Assembly (NCBI GenBank): GCA_040386595.1
Contig: JAZKFE010000007.1
Span: 1-64,000 of the forward strand
Direction of reading: 5' to 3'
Length of the DNA: 64,000 bases
Source: JAKFVC01 sp040386595
GTDB taxonomy: Bacteria > Planctomycetota > Planctomycetia > Planctomycetales > Planctomycetaceae
In this document: one piece after another, positions 9,272 through 17,331 of the stretch
Layout: each line of letters starts with the position of its first letter
How positions within the stretch are numbered: position 1 is the first letter of the stretch
Position numbers and translations under genes: made by a program
Notes under the pieces: model-generated
Databases searched by the model: none
Told to the model about the DNA's origin: nothing
The model's input: the letters and a program-made list of their open reading frames with translations, nothing else

Positions 9272-10111
9272 CGAAGAGGGATCTTATTGATGGGTCAGTC
9301 GGAACCTCTCCCTCTCGTTGAATCGCCGTAGCACGGTGGCCAGATCAGCCTTAAAAACCTGCGAATATCCTTAGTGGCTTAACTCGACCGAAGCCGGTTT
9401 GAGGTCCTCTCACGGCCTCAAAGTCAAAACCAACCTGCGAATCGTTTCATTTCCGCAGGTAGTGTGATCTGTTGTAGGGTTTCGATCGAATTTCGGTCCC
9501 CTTCTGATCCTTAAGATCCTGACCATTAACCTGGTTTTGATCGCGTCAAAACCGTGCGAATCGTCTCCACAGGAGCCTTCGCAGGCACAAGTGGCACAAT
9601 AAGAATCTTGGCCCGTAGATTCTCCAAACCACCCTGCCACATCTATCTTCGAGAAGATTTAACGACTGTAACGAAGGCTCCGCCGGCAAAGTCGTGCACA
9701 TTTTAACTACGTGTTACGGGCGGTACAGACTTACGCAAAATCGACCTAACTTCTTGGTCTGATAACGGGTTGAGAAGCTCAAGGATGGCTTTGAGTGCGG
9801 ACGATATCTCTGGCAGTTCCGCCCCCCGCCCTGATGGGTTCGGGGATCACGGAACCGTCGGACAAGCCGAGGAGTCCATCGGGGATCGGAGTACCCCGAC
9901 GGCACCGATGATTTTATCAAGGACACACGGAAGGTGTTGGCCGGTTGACCGTGCTCACTGCGGTGGCTGGATGAGATCCGCTCTCTTGCGGCGCTCATGC
10001 GGACGGTAGTCGAACTCAATCCGTTACGGATCTCGAAAGCCACAAGCATTCGACGTTTCTGCGGTCGAGTCGGCCAAAGCATCGATTCCAAGGGAAGGGA
10101 GACGCTGGATT
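8975..10111. other. Long intergenic region / 5' leader
   Basis: About 1.1 kb with no supported gene. The first 300 bp are the repeat cluster. From about 9300 to 10111 only short out-of-frame openings occur, none with domain-like sequence. The last part presumably is the promoter and leader of the Cys-rich protein gene, which has a GGGAG Shine-Dalgarno sequence close to its ATG. Confidence 0.6.
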
Positions 10112-11485
10112 ATGAAATTGCTGAGGATTTGTAGCGTTGTGCTTGCGTCGTTGTGCGTTTCGGCTGTGGCAGAAGCCGGTATGATGCAATGCGGAGCTGG
10201 TAAGAGCTGTGGTTGCGGGCCTTCAGATCAACCCGCTTGCTGTCAGCCCAAGATTATGTACAAACCCGTAGTCGTGCGACCGAGCTGCCCGTCGGTTCAT
10301 GGCTATCAACGTCAGTGTGTCAAGCCTGCAAGCTATGACAACTGCTGCAACCGTGGAAGCTGTGGTCCCAAGAGCCGCCGTCGTGGTGGCTGTAACAGCT
10401 GTGGCAACAACGGTTGCAACGGTGGCTGTGGTAACAACGGTGCCGCTTGCGGCCCCGCTGGCAACTGCGGTCCTGCCGGTGCAAACTGTGCAGCTCCCGC
10501 TGGCAACTGTGGTCCCGCAGCTTGCGGTCCCGCTGCTGCAGCAAACTGTGCCGCTCCGGCTGGCAACTTCGGTCCCGCAGCTTGCGGTCCCGCTGCTGCC
10601 GCCAACTGTGCTGCTCCCGCTGGCAACTGCGGTCCTGCCGCTGCTGCTTGTGGTCCGGCTGCCGCTGCTAACTGTGCTGCTCCGGCCCGCAACTGCGGTC
10701 CGGCTGCCGCCAACTGTGGCCCCGCCGCTGCTGCTAACTGTGCCGCTCCCGCTGGTAACTGCGGTCCTGCCGCTGCCAACTGCGGTGCTCGTCCCGCTTG
10801 TGGTCCTTCGAACAGCTGTGGTGCTCCCGCTGGCTGCTCAGCTGCAGCTTGTGGAATCGCTCAGTGGATCTATGTTTCGCAGACTGCTTGCTACGCCAAG
10901 GAACGCCGTGCTGCGATCCACCGCCTCGGCAAGTGTGACTGCTCATGCAACCCCGAAATCATGTGTGCCTTTGTCTACGCTCTGAACGATAGCGACGAGC
11001 GAGTTCGCTGTGAGGCCGCTGTCCAAATCGGACACCAGCTCAAACGTCACGCTTGCTGCTGCAACGACAAGGTTGCTCAAGCTCTGATGTGTGCTCTGGG
11101 TGATTGTGATAAGAAAGTTCGTAAGTATGCTGAGAAGGCTCTGTGCCTGTGCGGTTATGAAGTGACCAGTGCTTGCAACTTGCCCTGCAGTGCCACCAGC
11201 ACTTGCGGTGCAAACGCCGGCCCGGCTGCTGGACACTGTGGTCCGGTTGCCGCTGCTAACTGTGGTCCCGCTGCGTCAACGAACTGCGGTCCGGCTCCGG
11301 TCGGTGTAGTTCCCGCTCCTGCTGCTGCACCGGCTCCCGCCGCTGCTCCCGCTGGTGACGCTGCTCCGGCCCCGGCCCCGCCGGCCGCTGAACCCGAAGC
11401 CTACTTCCCGGCTCGGATTCGCGATCAGCAGACCGGTGCCAGCCGTGCTCGTAACACCTTGGCTAACCTCTTCGGTTTGCGGTAA
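10112..11485 (+). CDS. Secreted Cys/Ala/Asn-rich protein with central HEAT-like domain
   Basis: 457 aa with a signal peptide (MKLLRICSVVLASLCVSAVAEA). Residues about 90-240 are a degenerate repeat of the type NCGPAA/NCAAPAG, giving one Cys about every 8-10 residues. A central Cys-rich, helical region (about 250-350) has two HEAT-like units (DSDERVRCEAAVQIG, DCDKKVRKYAEKAL). A shorter NCGPAA tract and a Pro/Ala linker precede a charged C-terminus. Planctomycete envelopes are rich in disulfide-linked protein, so an envelope structural role is a reasonable inference, not shown. The gene ends at a strong terminator used as phage attachment site. Confidence 0.85.
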   Translation: MKLLRICSVVLASLCVSAVAEAGMMQCGAGKSCGCGPSDQPACCQPKIMYKPVVVRPSCPSVHGYQRQCVKPASYDNCCNRGSCGPKSRRRGGCNSCGNNGCNGGCGNNGAACGPAGNCGPAGANCAAPAGNCGPAACGPAAAANCAAPAGNFGPAACGPAAAANCAAPAGNCGPAAAACGPAAAANCAAPARNCGPAAANCGPAAAANCAAPAGNCGPAAANCGARPACGPSNSCGAPAGCSAAACGIAQWIYVSQTACYAKERRAAIHRLGKCDCSCNPEIMCAFVYALNDSDERVRCEAAVQIGHQLKRHACCCNDKVAQALMCALGDCDKKVRKYAEKALCLCGYEVTSACNLPCSATSTCGANAGPAAGHCGPVAAANCGPAASTNCGPAPVGVVPAPAAAPAPAAAPAGDAAPAPAPPAAEPEAYFPARIRDQQTGASRARNTLANLFGLR

Positions 11486-11562
11486 GCCTGAGGGGGCGAC
11501 TCCTGACGCTCCACTCTCCGAAGAATATTCCTCGGATAGTTCCGACTGAGTTCGACGTACCG

Positions 11563-11600
11563 AACGGCCTGGGTGACCTCCATCCCCAGGCCGTTTTTTT
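11563..11600 (+). terminator. Rho-independent terminator; host half from gene 10112, 3' arm from att core
   Basis: Perfect 11-bp stem AACGGCCTGGG (11563-11573) / CCCAGGCCGTT (11585-11595) followed by seven T. The 5' arm is host sequence and the 3' arm plus T-tract lie in the 25-bp att core, so the host terminator remains intact after phage integration. Confidence 0.93.
11576..11600. repeat. attL core
   Basis: 25-bp sequence identical to 55070-55094; begins ACCTCCATCCCC and ends in seven T. The bases on both sides differ between the two copies, which defines the exact repeat limits. Confidence 0.93.
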
Positions 11601-11623
11601 GTTTTGATGAATATCACCAGCGA

Positions 11624-12058
11624 TTACCGTGTTTTCTTCGAACGCCTGATTCTTTTGAGCTTCACAGGAGCTTCAGAATCAGGCGTTTTTTTGCTTTCCG
11701 GCGCCGCGAAAGTGCCGGTAATATTTGCGAAACGATAGACACGCTCGTCCCCCGGTTTTGCCACAGGAATGTTTCGCCTACGCGCAAGTGCCTTGGCTCC
11801 AGACTCAGTGAGATTGAGACAGAAAGCCACCGCAGCCGTGTTGCCTTGTCCTGCACTCGGAATGAATGCAGCACCTGCAAGCAGCCCCAGGCGACGACCA
11901 ATTGACTGAGTAATAGGCGACGAGATCGCCCTGAGGATTATCTCCCCTATATCCGCCCACACACTACAGCATCGATCATGATTATTTACAAAAGCGCACT
12001 TGTCGACGTTTTCTGGTTGACCTAAAGTGCGTAACGGGGTATTGTCTCCTTGAGACAT
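11624..12058 (-). CDS. Hypothetical phage protein at left prophage end
   Basis: 144 aa from an ATG at 12058 preceded by AAAGGAA. A hydrophobic stretch (about 42-75, including GRRLGLLAGAAFIPSAG) may be a membrane segment, and the C-terminus is very basic (KLKRIRRSKKTR). No family recognised. The DNA encoding the last ~20 residues also forms a strong plus-strand terminator (11641-11692), so this end is under double constraint. It is the last gene before attL. Confidence 0.5.
   Translation of the reverse strand: MSQGDNTPLRTLGQPENVDKCAFVNNHDRCCSVWADIGEIILRAISSPITQSIGRRLGLLAGAAFIPSAGQGNTAAVAFCLNLTESGAKALARRRNIPVAKPGDERVYRFANITGTFAAPESKKTPDSEAPVKLKRIRRSKKTR
11641..11692 (+). terminator. Strong plus-strand terminator just inside the prophage
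   Basis: Perfect 13-bp stem (11641-11653 with 11675-11687) followed by a T-run to 11692. It points into the prophage from the host side, so it would stop read-through from the host gene that escaped the attL terminator. It lies within the 3' end of an opposing phage gene. Confidence 0.8.
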
Positions 12059-12517
12059 GAAAAAGATTCCTTTGGTGTCAGCCCTTGGAAAGCTTTAGCC
12101 CTAGAACCCTCGACTGTGGACTGCGAATCCTTGTCGGGGGTTTTCTCATGCGCGGGTCATGAAATCGGCATCAAGCGAAAATGAATTCGCGACCGCAGAA
12201 ACGGTCATTTGATGCTACCCATTGAGATGGGCGCAATCCGCGAGATTGCGGAGTGAATAGATAGACGTGCGGCGCAAGGCCGATCATAATATTGATGCAC
12301 GGCGGCTGTCCTCAAGGCAGTGCGGGCGGGTTTCCCTAGACAAGCAACCCAAACGCAACGCCGTGCATCATTGCCCAAAGCTTGTGCATAAATCAATGGT
12401 GGCTTGAGCTTTTTTTTGCTCGCCTGCAATTTGGTTTGAAATATCTCGATGTGCGTACTCTGGGCGCACGCATGCAATGGGCTGTTCATATTTTCTCGGA
12501 TTACTGCGAGTGGTGAA
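12059..12517. other. Prophage region without a confident gene
   Basis: About 460 bp. A 113-codon minus-strand frame at 12205-12546 has no domain-like features and is not called. No strong terminator or promoter stands out. Confidence 0.5.
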
Positions 12518-12637
12518 TCAAGACTGAGAGACAGCCCTGATGGCAATGGCCGGTGTGATTGACTCGTCGGGGATTGTGCTGATGGACTGTGAGCACAGCA
12601 GCACGGCGGCGACAGCCCAGCCGATCAACGGACACAT
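12518..12637 (-). CDS. Possible 39-aa small exported or membrane peptide
   Basis: Short ORF that starts 13 nt before the end of the upstream gene (12625-12897) and so could be translationally coupled to it. It begins with a hydrophobic signal-like stretch (MCPLIGWAVAAVLLCSQS). The Cys after LL is not in a good lipobox. Existence is supported only by its position and the hydrophobic N-terminus. Confidence 0.35.
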   Translation of the reverse strand: MCPLIGWAVAAVLLCSQSISTIPDESITPAIAIRAVSQS

Positions 12638-12897
12638 CGGGCTGCCCCCGACTTGCTGGCAGATGCAATCGCGGCTTGAGCGATTGAGAGAGGCCGTTGA
12701 ATCTCCTCTTGGGTGATCACGGCGTATCGATTCCAGGTGACACGAGCGTGTATTCGCTCCAGTGCCTCAAGTGCGGCTCTCGCGGTGAGGGATAGCCCGC
12801 CAAGCTGGCGAATCTCACGTAGGCCGTCAATCGATTCAATAATGATCTTGTGCCGTTCCTTGGCGTTGAAGTCCTGAGTCACTGCGTGCGCAACCAC
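12625..12897 (-). CDS. Small hypothetical phage protein
   Basis: 90 aa if started at the GTG at 12897, which has GGAGG 4 nt upstream; a GTG at 12915 is an alternative. Predominantly helical and soluble (AKERHKIIIESIDGLREI, TARAALEALERIHARV). No recognised domain. Part of the leftward accessory region. Confidence 0.5.
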   Translation of the reverse strand: MVAHAVTQDFNAKERHKIIIESIDGLREIRQLGGLSLTARAALEALERIHARVTWNRYAVITQEEIQRPLSIAQAAIASASKSGAARCVR

Positions 12898-13190
12898 GAT
12901 GCCTCCAGATGTCACAACGCATAATGCGCGGCAACTCGGATATTTGAAAAGGAATGATCGCCAACAGAAATCAGCGACCGCAAATGAAGGGAAGAGGGTA
13001 GAAATTCTGTTCTACCAGCAGGCCAGTCTTTCGAGTTACAGACTGAACCCACGCCCCGAGCGTTGCGGCCCGAACGCGTTACAAATGTTGTTGAGTGATG
13101 GATGTAGGATATGCCAGACAAACACCAAGGTCAAACGTAAATCACTGCGGTTTGCATAGATTCTTTTTGATGCAACCGGAACACAAGTTG

Positions 13191-13430
13191 CTACCGCCGT
13201 GGTCGCTTCGTGCGTGGCCCGGCTAATTCGTGGGCAAGCTCGTTGTTCAGCCAGATTGCGAGCCGTGTATTAGCGGCACAAGCCTCTTCCACGTGGGAAA
13301 ACAGAGGATCTTGAGACGAAAACCCCAGCGATTTCAGTCTTGCACTGACGCGGGCAAGGTAGTGCTTCCCCCTCGCGAGATCGTCCCTCAACTTCCGCAA
13401 TTGCTCAAAACTCAGGTCGCGGTGATTCAC
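13191..13430 (-). CDS. Small helical hypothetical protein
   Basis: 79 aa from a GTG at 13430 with GGAGG 7 nt upstream; the in-frame TTG at 13457 is less likely. Composition is helical and basic at the C-terminus (GPRTKRPRR). No known family. It lies downstream of the nuclease gene in the same direction. Confidence 0.6.
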   Translation of the reverse strand: MNHRDLSFEQLRKLRDDLARGKHYLARVSARLKSLGFSSQDPLFSHVEEACAANTRLAIWLNNELAHELAGPRTKRPRR

Positions 13431-13542
13431 GGCTTGGCCTCCAAATATGCCAGACAAAACAACGGCTTAAATGGAGTCTAAAAGCTGCCAAAGAACGAAA
13501 CAACCCCGGACATTCGGCCAGGGCTGCTCGCACGAATTCGTC

Positions 13543-14046
13543 TTAGGCTGCAAGCTTCTTGGCCGCTCGTTTTGCGGCGTCGGCTTCCCTCTTGGCTTTG
13601 CGGAAATCCCAGGGGGCAACCGGAGCAGGGTCGGCCCACAATCCCCTCTTGGCCTCGCGGGCTTGTGTCTCCAGCTTCGAGAGTTCAGCGTCTTTGCTGA
13701 ACTGCTTGTAGTGCCACGCCATGCCCTCGCGGACCAATTCCGCGTTAACGTCCCGTCCGGCAACCCACACAACGCCAAGCGTGCGTTTGTAGCGATCCTC
13801 GCCAGTCTTGGTGACAGTCACCTCTTTACCGTGCGTCAATTCACTCAACCGCTGCTTGGCTCGATTTCCGAAAGCCTGCTTCGCCTCCGGGGAATCAATG
13901 CCTTCGAGTCTGATTTTTACCTGATCGGTGCCGACAAGAATTGTCAGCGTGTCGCCGTCCGCAACGTGAATCACCTTGCCCTGTAGAACGGTCGCGGGCT
14001 CTGCCGCCACGCAGGCCAAGGCGACCAGGATTGCCAATTGCCTCAT
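13543..14046 (-). CDS. Secreted staphylococcal-nuclease-like (thermonuclease) protein
   Basis: 167 aa with a signal peptide (MRQLAILVALACVAA) and an SNase OB-fold domain. The residues that bind Ca2+ and catalyse in the family are all present: D32 (ADGDT), R46 (IRLEGID), D51, E54 and R88 (DRYKRTLG). The VAGRDVNAELVREGMAW motif is also typical. The C-terminus is Lys/Ala-rich. It should degrade DNA or RNA outside the cytoplasm. Its start overlaps the stop of the zinc-ribbon membrane protein gene by ATGA, so the two are probably co-translated. Not a usual phage core gene, hence likely an accessory (moron) gene. Confidence 0.92.
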   Translation of the reverse strand: MRQLAILVALACVAAEPATVLQGKVIHVADGDTLTILVGTDQVKIRLEGIDSPEAKQAFGNRAKQRLSELTHGKEVTVTKTGEDRYKRTLGVVWVAGRDVNAELVREGMAWHYKQFSKDAELSKLETQAREAKRGLWADPAPVAPWDFRKAKREADAAKRAAKKLAA

Positions 14047-14492
14047 TGTGCGGCCCCCTGGTTGCGGAAGATCTCTTCAAGGAGTCGACGGCTCCGGTAC
14101 GCATCAGCAAAAAACTCAATCACGATGTACAACAGGCTGAAGGCGATCCAGAATCCGGGAACCGCGAGGAAGGCGACCGGGTTTACTGAACCGGCAATCA
14201 TGGCACCAAGCGAACCAATGATTGCCACTATCAGGCCGAGGGAGCGATAGCCAGAAAGCAGCGGTGGCAAGCCCTCGTGAATGTCCCTGATTAGACGATC
14301 TCGGCCGGTGAGAATCGCAGGCTTTGGAATTTCCAATTCAGTCGCCGCATCCTCTGCCAGGATGTTGGCCAAGGCGCTGGCGTCTGTGATTTCGGATTCA
14401 GCCCCACACCCAGCGCACGGCTTGACCTGCCCAATGAGAGATTGTTTGACGTTCATTGTTGCTGAACAGGATGGACACACCCACTTCGGCAT
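14043..14492 (-). CDS. Zinc-ribbon protein with two membrane segments
   Basis: 149 aa. N-terminal CPSC...CAGC zinc ribbon (residues 6-32) and two hydrophobic segments (LGLIVAIIGSLGAMIAGSV and FLAVPGFWIAFSLLYIVIEFF). A good AAAGGGG ribosome site precedes the ATG. The ATGA overlap with the secreted nuclease gene suggests a functional pair. The zinc-ribbon-plus-membrane design also occurs in host proteins, so this pair may have been acquired from a planctomycete chromosome. Confidence 0.75.
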   Translation of the reverse strand: MPKWVCPSCSATMNVKQSLIGQVKPCAGCGAESEITDASALANILAEDAATELEIPKPAILTGRDRLIRDIHEGLPPLLSGYRSLGLIVAIIGSLGAMIAGSVNPVAFLAVPGFWIAFSLLYIVIEFFADAYRSRRLLEEIFRNQGAAQ

Positions 14493-14941
14493 CTTATGGC
14501 CCCTTTTTGTTAGAGATTCAGCGAGATTACGCCTGACCAGCGGGTAATTGCAAGAGAATGGCGGCTGATTACGCCCTCTTGCGTTGCGAATGCCGGACGA
14601 CCGTTACCACTCCCGATGGCCTTTCGTGCGATTGCAGAGCATATTGGAGGGTTTTAGGCTTACCGCCGCCAAGCTCTCGTGATGCAGGGAAAGGAATTTA
14701 CAGTCAGGAGGCATTGATAGGGGGTGGACCATGATGCGGTTTCCCAGGGGGGTGGATTTCGGAGGACCCTTTAAGGGGTGGTGGCCATTATGGCAGGCGG
14801 CCACTTTCTTGCCAGTCATATTGACAGATGTGCAGATTGATCGATGAGCGACCACTATTTCTACTCTGTCGCTCTCCAAAGAATGAAGCAACCCGACGCA
14901 TGGGCCGGGCTGTTCTCTGATGTGTGTATTGTCCACTGAGA
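14493..14941. other. Prophage region without a confident gene
   Basis: About 450 bp. A 147-codon frame (14604-15047) overlaps the end of the better-supported 14942-15619 gene in another frame and looks like a shadow. Otherwise I see nothing. Confidence 0.5.
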
Positions 14942-15619
14942 TTAGAACGGTGGAATCACCTCTACTCCATTGCAGTATGTTGACCCAGGCTTGGCCCCCA
15001 TGAACACATCCACCATTTGATTGAACTGCTCGCGGTTCTCTCGACACAACATATCATCCGGCTTGTCGGCGAAGTCTTCATAGTCTGCGTACATCCCGCA
15101 TGGTCCTGTCACCTCGCTGATGTAATCCCAGTCGCCACAATCCCAGAACACCACAACTGTCCATTCATCAATCAGATAGGTGATCTCTCCACAGTGGCCA
15201 CCTTCCCAGTATTCACCCCCGACAGGTCGGGGTGTGGCCTTCCCCCTCGCTACCTGAATCAGCAGGTTCTTCACATCCCTGGCCAGCACGCTGAAGAACT
15301 CTCGCCTGCGTCGCTGCTCCCCATTAACCTGACTCAACGCTGCACGGAAGTCGCGTAGCCATTGCTCTACCTGCAGTGTGTCCATTGAATGGCACTCACG
15401 GGCAATGATCGCCTTGCGTGTCTCCAGTGCATTCCGACTTATGATGCCGCCTTGTGGTGTCCCCGGTTCTGGCACTGCAACGCCGTTAATCCGCTTGGTG
15501 CATATCATTTGGTCGAACATCTCGGTTTGTTCGTGATACTCCAACGCAGCAGCATACGCAGGATTCGGCCCCCACGGTTGAGCCTGAGTCTCGCTGGCAA
15601 ATACCCTAATGTCGCTCAT
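14942..15619 (-). CDS. Hypothetical phage protein (225 aa)
   Basis: No recognised family. The N-terminal half is helical and charged (VEQWLRDFRAALSQVNGEQR); the middle has several aromatic beta-like stretches (ITYLIDEWTVVVFWDCGDW). Its start overlaps the preceding gene's stop by ATGA. Together with the next two genes it forms a tightly coupled small operon downstream of the HTH regulator. Confidence 0.7.
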   Translation of the reverse strand: MSDIRVFASETQAQPWGPNPAYAAALEYHEQTEMFDQMICTKRINGVAVPEPGTPQGGIISRNALETRKAIIARECHSMDTLQVEQWLRDFRAALSQVNGEQRRRREFFSVLARDVKNLLIQVARGKATPRPVGGEYWEGGHCGEITYLIDEWTVVVFWDCGDWDYISEVTGPCGMYADYEDFADKPDDMLCRENREQFNQMVDVFMGAKPGSTYCNGVEVIPPF

Positions 15620-15897
15620 TGGACCACCTTTAAGTTGTCGTCACTGAAGCCGCACAGTACATGAGTGTAAATAGAACTCAGATCAACACCCCGAGACCAC
15701 GACAATGAATAGAGCGGTGTTCCGTCGCAGTCTCTGCCGTGACTCACGACGAACAGTCTAACGCCATCGTGGTCGCTGTCCTCATACGGCAGGATCTCTA
15801 CCAATGCCCCAAGCGGTTTCGCCAAATTTACTTTACGGATGGTTCGACCTTGTGGATCGGCAGCGTCAATCTCGCTGTGAATAATTGCAAACTTCAC
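15616..15897 (-). CDS. Small hypothetical phage protein
   Basis: 93 aa from a GTG at 15897, chosen because GAGG lies 8 nt upstream; a longer frame extends to 15972 but would add residues with no domain-like features. Contains LGALVEILPYEDSDHDGVRL, beta-rich. Overlaps the 15866-16168 gene by 32 nt and the following gene by ATGA. Function unknown. Confidence 0.65.
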   Translation of the reverse strand: MKFAIIHSEIDAADPQGRTIRKVNLAKPLGALVEILPYEDSDHDGVRLFVVSHGRDCDGTPLYSLSWSRGVDLSSIYTHVLCGFSDDNLKVVQ

Positions 15898-16168
15898 ATT
15901 GCACCTCTTCCGCCATTTCATGACCAAAGGTCTCGTAGAAGTAATCGCAAATCTTGCCCTCAAGCGTTGCAATGAACTTTTCTAACTCGGCAGGACAATT
16001 GCCGCCGTGACTAGCCTCCAGTTCCGTCATCCGCCTTAAATTGCTGGCCATTGACGCAACCGCGAGCGGGAATGATGAAATCGCATCCCGCCTCGCTACG
16101 GAACTCCGGGCCAAGATGTGACGGGTTCTTTCCGCCACAAGCATCTGCTGCCGTGTTCGCTCTGTCAT
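15866..16168 (-). CDS. Small hypothetical phage protein
   Basis: 100 aa from an ATG with GGAGAGGG just upstream. Helical, with EELEKFIATLEGKICDYFYE-like features and a Cys pair near the C-terminus (CEVC). No family recognised. Second gene of the operon that follows the HTH regulator. Confidence 0.65.
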   Translation of the reverse strand: MTERTRQQMLVAERTRHILARSSVARRDAISSFPLAVASMASNLRRMTELEASHGGNCPAELEKFIATLEGKICDYFYETFGHEMAEEVQCEVCNYSQRD

Positions 16169-16189
16169 AAAGCCCTCTCCGAAAGTGAT

Positions 16190-16333
16190 TCAGTTAGCGT
16201 AAATAGCCGGTCGTATTCGCACGCAATAGCATCCAACACAGAGGATGACAGTCCATCGCATTGCGAAGTTTGCCCCTCTGGCTCGCCTTAGCCCTGCCTG
16301 AAATGTGGCTATGTCGCCGGTCAATCGAATCAT
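16190..16333 (-). CDS. Possible 47-aa ORF coupled to the HTH regulator
   Basis: ATG overlaps the regulator's stop (ATGA), with GAGGGG inside the regulator's end as a possible ribosome site. The product has one weakly hydrophobic stretch (RWTVILCVGCYCVRI). Another frame of the same DNA also ends in an ATGA junction with the next gene, so which frame is used, if any, is unclear. Confidence 0.35.
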   Translation of the reverse strand: MIRLTGDIATFQAGLRRARGANFAMRWTVILCVGCYCVRIRPAIYAN

Positions 16334-16626
16334 TCTTGCCCCTCTGTGTCAGGAGTTGCCAGTATCTCGTAAACCCGCGTCTTAGAGGCTCCCAGCTTCT
16401 CCGCGATCTCGGCTGCCGTCTTGCCTTTGGCTGCCAGCTTCCGGACCTTGCCCGCATCGATAACAGTTGCTGCCCCGCGTCGCGGTGAGTCGATCTCAAT
16501 CCCGTAACTTGCCGCTAGTCGCTCCAGTATGACAGCTTGGTCGGTAGTGCCTCCGTTGGCCGAGTCAGCGTTAATGAGTTCTAGTAGGGCGGGTGGCACT
16601 CTCACCCCGATCAGCTTTGAGACCAT
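16330..16626 (-). CDS. Small HTH DNA-binding regulator
   Basis: 98 aa. The C-terminal half is a Hin/resolvase-type helix-turn-helix (GKVRKLAAKGKTAAEIAEKLG, then ASKTRVYEIL). The N-terminal part (IGVRVPPALLELINADSANG) resembles a short ribbon-helix-helix or dimerisation element. It lacks a recombinase catalytic domain, so it is probably a regulator. An ATGTTATCATT motif lies in its upstream region and recurs twice in inverted orientation around the promoter of the 17139-17288 gene. That suggests autoregulation and control of the neighbouring operon. Confidence 0.75.
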   Translation of the reverse strand: MVSKLIGVRVPPALLELINADSANGGTTDQAVILERLAASYGIEIDSPRRGAATVIDAGKVRKLAAKGKTAAEIAEKLGASKTRVYEILATPDTEGQE

Positions 16627-16667
16627 TGGTAGCCTTTACGAATAACATCCAACATGCAATACGCCAT

Positions 16668-16678
16668 ATGTTATCATT
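16668..16678. promoter_or_regulatory. Candidate operator half-site upstream of the HTH regulator
   Basis: ATGTTATCATT, 42 bp upstream of the regulator start; identical to the two half-sites at 17332-17342 and 17366-17376. Confidence 0.55.
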
Positions 16679-16743
16679 CGGCGTTCTCAACGGCAATGAA
16701 GGCCCGCCCCGAGCATCCCAGGGCAGGCGAAAGAGAAAGCTGC

Positions 16744-17001
16744 CTACTTGATCGTTATTTTGCCCGTACGACAGTCGGCCGTAGCGTAGACTTCTAACAG
16801 CACGGAACCCGCCGGGAAGTGGCCATCGTCGACAGCATCGTACACGCTACACAGGCAGAGGCCGGAACCATGACCGACTTCACCCGATTCGGTCATGGCC
16901 AACTCAACTGCTTGTGACGGCGTCGCAGCCGTAACGAGATACTGAGCCCCGCTGCCCTGCATCTCTTGGACATACACGGCGTATTTGTTACTCTGACACA
17001 T
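16744..17001 (-). CDS. Small hypothetical phage protein
   Basis: 85 aa with a strong AAGGAG ribosome site. Beta-rich, with a pattern (YAVYVQEMQG...YLVTAATPSQAVELAM) like small phage proteins that carry a DUF-type beta-alpha-beta fold. No defined family. Second gene after the operator-controlled promoter at 17.34 kb. A GC-rich hairpin at about 16703-16730 follows its stop and may terminate the unit weakly. Confidence 0.65.
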   Translation of the reverse strand: MCQSNKYAVYVQEMQGSGAQYLVTAATPSQAVELAMTESGEVGHGSGLCLCSVYDAVDDGHFPAGSVLLEVYATADCRTGKITIK

Positions 17002-17138
17002 GGCGGTTGCTCCTTAGTTAGCATTTGCCAGAAGGGTCGGGGATCACGAGTTCCCGGCCCTTCACTCATTTCGGCCGAACCACTCGGCCACACTCCCGAT
17101 ACGCCCCCGGGTTCGGTCCCAGGGGCGTTTGGTGTTCT

Positions 17139-17288
17139 CTATTCGCCAGCTTCCATGGCTTCGAGAGCCTCCGTCTGCTCCTTGATGATCGCGATAAGCT
17201 CGTCGGCGTCAGTCTGATCGGCCAGGGCAAGTTGCTTCCAGGTGTTTCGGATGATCATTGCGATGGTCTTGGCTTCGGTTACTGACAT
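17139..17288 (-). CDS. Small helical phage protein (49 aa)
   Basis: Start at the ATG at 17288, preceded by AAGGAA; the longer frame to 17366 would run through the operator and promoter. Amphipathic helices (TEAKTIAMIIRNTWKQLALA, ADELIAIIKEQTEALEAMEA). First gene of a unit whose promoter is bracketed by two operator half-sites. Function unknown. Confidence 0.65.
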   Translation of the reverse strand: MSVTEAKTIAMIIRNTWKQLALADQTDADELIAIIKEQTEALEAMEAGE

Positions 17289-17331
17289 GTTTTTGATTCC
17301 TTGTTTGGGTGACTGACTGCTGACACGGTTA

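Noticed and set aside
9714..10091. Divergent ORFs between truD and the Cys-rich gene
   Set aside because: Low-complexity, no domain or ribosome site; treated as leader DNA.
10299..10985. Long plus- and minus-strand frames inside the Cys-rich gene
   Set aside because: Produced by the GC-rich codon repeat of the real gene (low-complexity Ala/Pro/Leu strings).
12205..12546. 113-codon minus-strand ORF at the left prophage end
   Set aside because: No domain-like sequence, irregular composition, and overlap with a small coupled ORF; insufficient support.
14604..15047. 147-codon minus-strand ORF
   Set aside because: Overlaps the better-supported 14942-15619 gene in a different frame; likely a shadow.
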